A stretch of 7,896 nt of DNA from Dehalococcoidia bacterium. GTDB lineage: Bacteria; Chloroflexota; Dehalococcoidia; UBA2247. A program made the translations under genes and the position numbers. The stretch is taken from contig JAGHDJ010000050.1 of NCBI GenBank assembly GCA_021159955.1, positions 1-7,896 on the forward strand, written 5' to 3'. Position 1 is the stretch's first letter. Each line of letters opens with the position of its first letter. The notes beneath the pieces were generated by a model. It saw nothing but the letters and a program-made list of their open reading frames with translations. It searched no databases and was not told the origin of the DNA. Below, piece by piece: positions 7,474 to 7,896 of the stretch.

Positions 7474-7480
7474 AAGGAGG
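7474..7480 (+). promoter_or_regulatory. Strong ribosome binding site fixing the DUF3795-like start
   Basis: AAGGAGG lies six bases before the ATG at 7487. The same frame is open from an earlier ATG at 7382, but that would overlap the nitroreductase gene by 50 bases and has no such site. The start is therefore placed at 7487. Confidence 0.85.
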
Positions 7481-7486
7481 ACAACA

Positions 7487-7810
7487 ATGCCAGAAATCAA
7501 ACAGGGAAATCCGGAGCTAATCGCCTACTGCGGACTCTACTGCGAGGATTGTGTCAACAATGGCGAAATTGCCGATATGGCACGCGATTTAAGAAAGAAA
7601 CTGCGCCAGACGAAGTTCCCCAGAATTGCCCATGGACTCACCCCCTTTTTCAAGGAATTCAAGGACTATGACCAGTGCTATGCCGTTCTGGGAGCTATGG
7701 TGCGCCTGCGCTGTAAGAGAACCTGTCGCGGCGGCGGACCACCTTTCTGCAAAATAAGAATTTGCTGTCAGAAGAAGGGTATCCAGGGATGCTGGATACC
7801 CTTCTTCTGA
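7487..7810 (+). CDS. DUF3795-like cysteine-rich protein, 3' end replaced by fold-back
   Basis: The 107-residue frame begins MPEIKQGNPELIAYCGLYCE and has ten cysteines: C15, C19, C22, C64, C76, C80, C88, C93, C94, C102. YCGLYCEDC near the start, then RTCRGGG, PFCKIR and KKGIQGCW, match the pattern I recall for DUF3795 proteins, small and probably metal-binding, of unknown function. Family members usually continue after GCW with an acidic ECxxF-type cysteine segment. Here, after W103 (7793-7795), the frame runs into the reverse complement of itself and ends in IPFF and a stop. Those last four residues are produced by the palindrome and are not native, so the true gene is incomplete. The glycine run is three here and four in the mirrored copy; four is what I recall for the family. 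The role is unknown. Confidence 0.72.
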   Translation: MPEIKQGNPELIAYCGLYCEDCVNNGEIADMARDLRKKLRQTKFPRIAHGLTPFFKEFKDYDQCYAVLGAMVRLRCKRTCRGGGPPFCKIRICCQKKGIQGCWIPFF

Positions 7811-7896
7811 CAGCAAATTCTTATTTTGCAGAAAGGTGGTCCGCCGCCGCCGCGACAGGTTCTCTTACAGCGCAGGCGCACCATAGCTCCCAGAAC
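7685..7896. repeat. Long terminal inverted repeat (about 102/105-base arms, 5-base loop)
   Basis: Bases 7685-7786 are the reverse complement of 7792-7896, with GGATG (7787-7791) between. The only difference is one extra CGG triplet in the right arm. The right arm reaches the last base of the window, so its full length is unknown. At the turn, CCAG (7783-7786) and CTGG (7792-7795) form a short inverted match within what looks like native coding sequence, which could have primed a snap-back. An assembly, amplification or library chimera at a contig end is the simplest reading; a genuine hairpin cannot be excluded. Confidence 0.95.

Noticed and set aside
7382..7486. Longer start for the DUF3795-like gene
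   Set aside because: It would overlap the nitroreductase gene by 50 bases and lacks a ribosome site, while AAGGAGG is placed correctly for 7487.
7589..7816. Antisense 75-codon open frame across the palindrome
   Set aside because: It exists only because the inverted repeat mirrors the + strand gene; it has no independent support.

Overview
The window reads as a piece of a bacterial chromosome, probably from a metagenome-derived anaerobe. The ilvC-leuA-leuC order, the short (331-residue) KARI, the 418-residue LeuC and the DUF3795-type protein resemble what I remember of Chloroflexota of the Dehalococcoidia type. That placement is an inference from gene content and not a test. Every intact gene is on the + strand. 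Most have strong purine-rich ribosome binding sites, and base composition looks even across the window.

Layout: (1) 48-866, a metallo-beta-lactamase-fold hydrolase of the lactonase-like group. (2) 867-1455, a 589-base stretch with no intact gene. Its first half holds three successive inverted repeats, the last a perfect 21-bp stem. Its second half holds a decayed acetyl-CoA synthetase gene: the N-terminal and C-terminal ends of the protein can still be read in three frames, while the roughly 550 residues between them are gone. A sigma-70-like promoter follows. (3) 1456-5604, a branched-chain amino acid operon: ilvC, leuA, a broken mgtC-like gene, leuC. The mgtC-like gene has lost its central conserved block and carries a frameshift. 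Read in the shifted frame, its stop codon still overlaps the leuC start as ATGA, so it was once a translationally coupled member of the operon. leuD and leuB are not in the window. (4) 5691-6758, a secreted protein made of three tandem chagasin-like (I42) cysteine protease inhibitor domains, closed by a clear intrinsic terminator. (5) 6856-7431, a small nitroreductase-family flavoprotein. (6) 7487-7810, a cysteine-rich DUF3795-like protein whose 3' end is replaced by a fold-back.

The last 212 bases (7685-7896) are one long inverted repeat with arms of 102 and 105 bases and a 5-base loop. The right arm is the DUF3795 gene read backwards, so the end of the window is most simply a snap-back chimera at a contig end, although a real hairpin is possible. 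The arms differ only by one CGG triplet.

How the genes work together: IlvC makes dihydroxyisovalerate and dihydroxymethylvalerate, the precursors for valine and isoleucine. LeuA and LeuC then act on the leucine branch. The remaining genes look like independent cargo. I did not find a convincing new multi-gene system. The most informative signals are the two eroded genes (acs and mgtC), the hairpin cluster, the triple inhibitor protein and the terminal palindrome.
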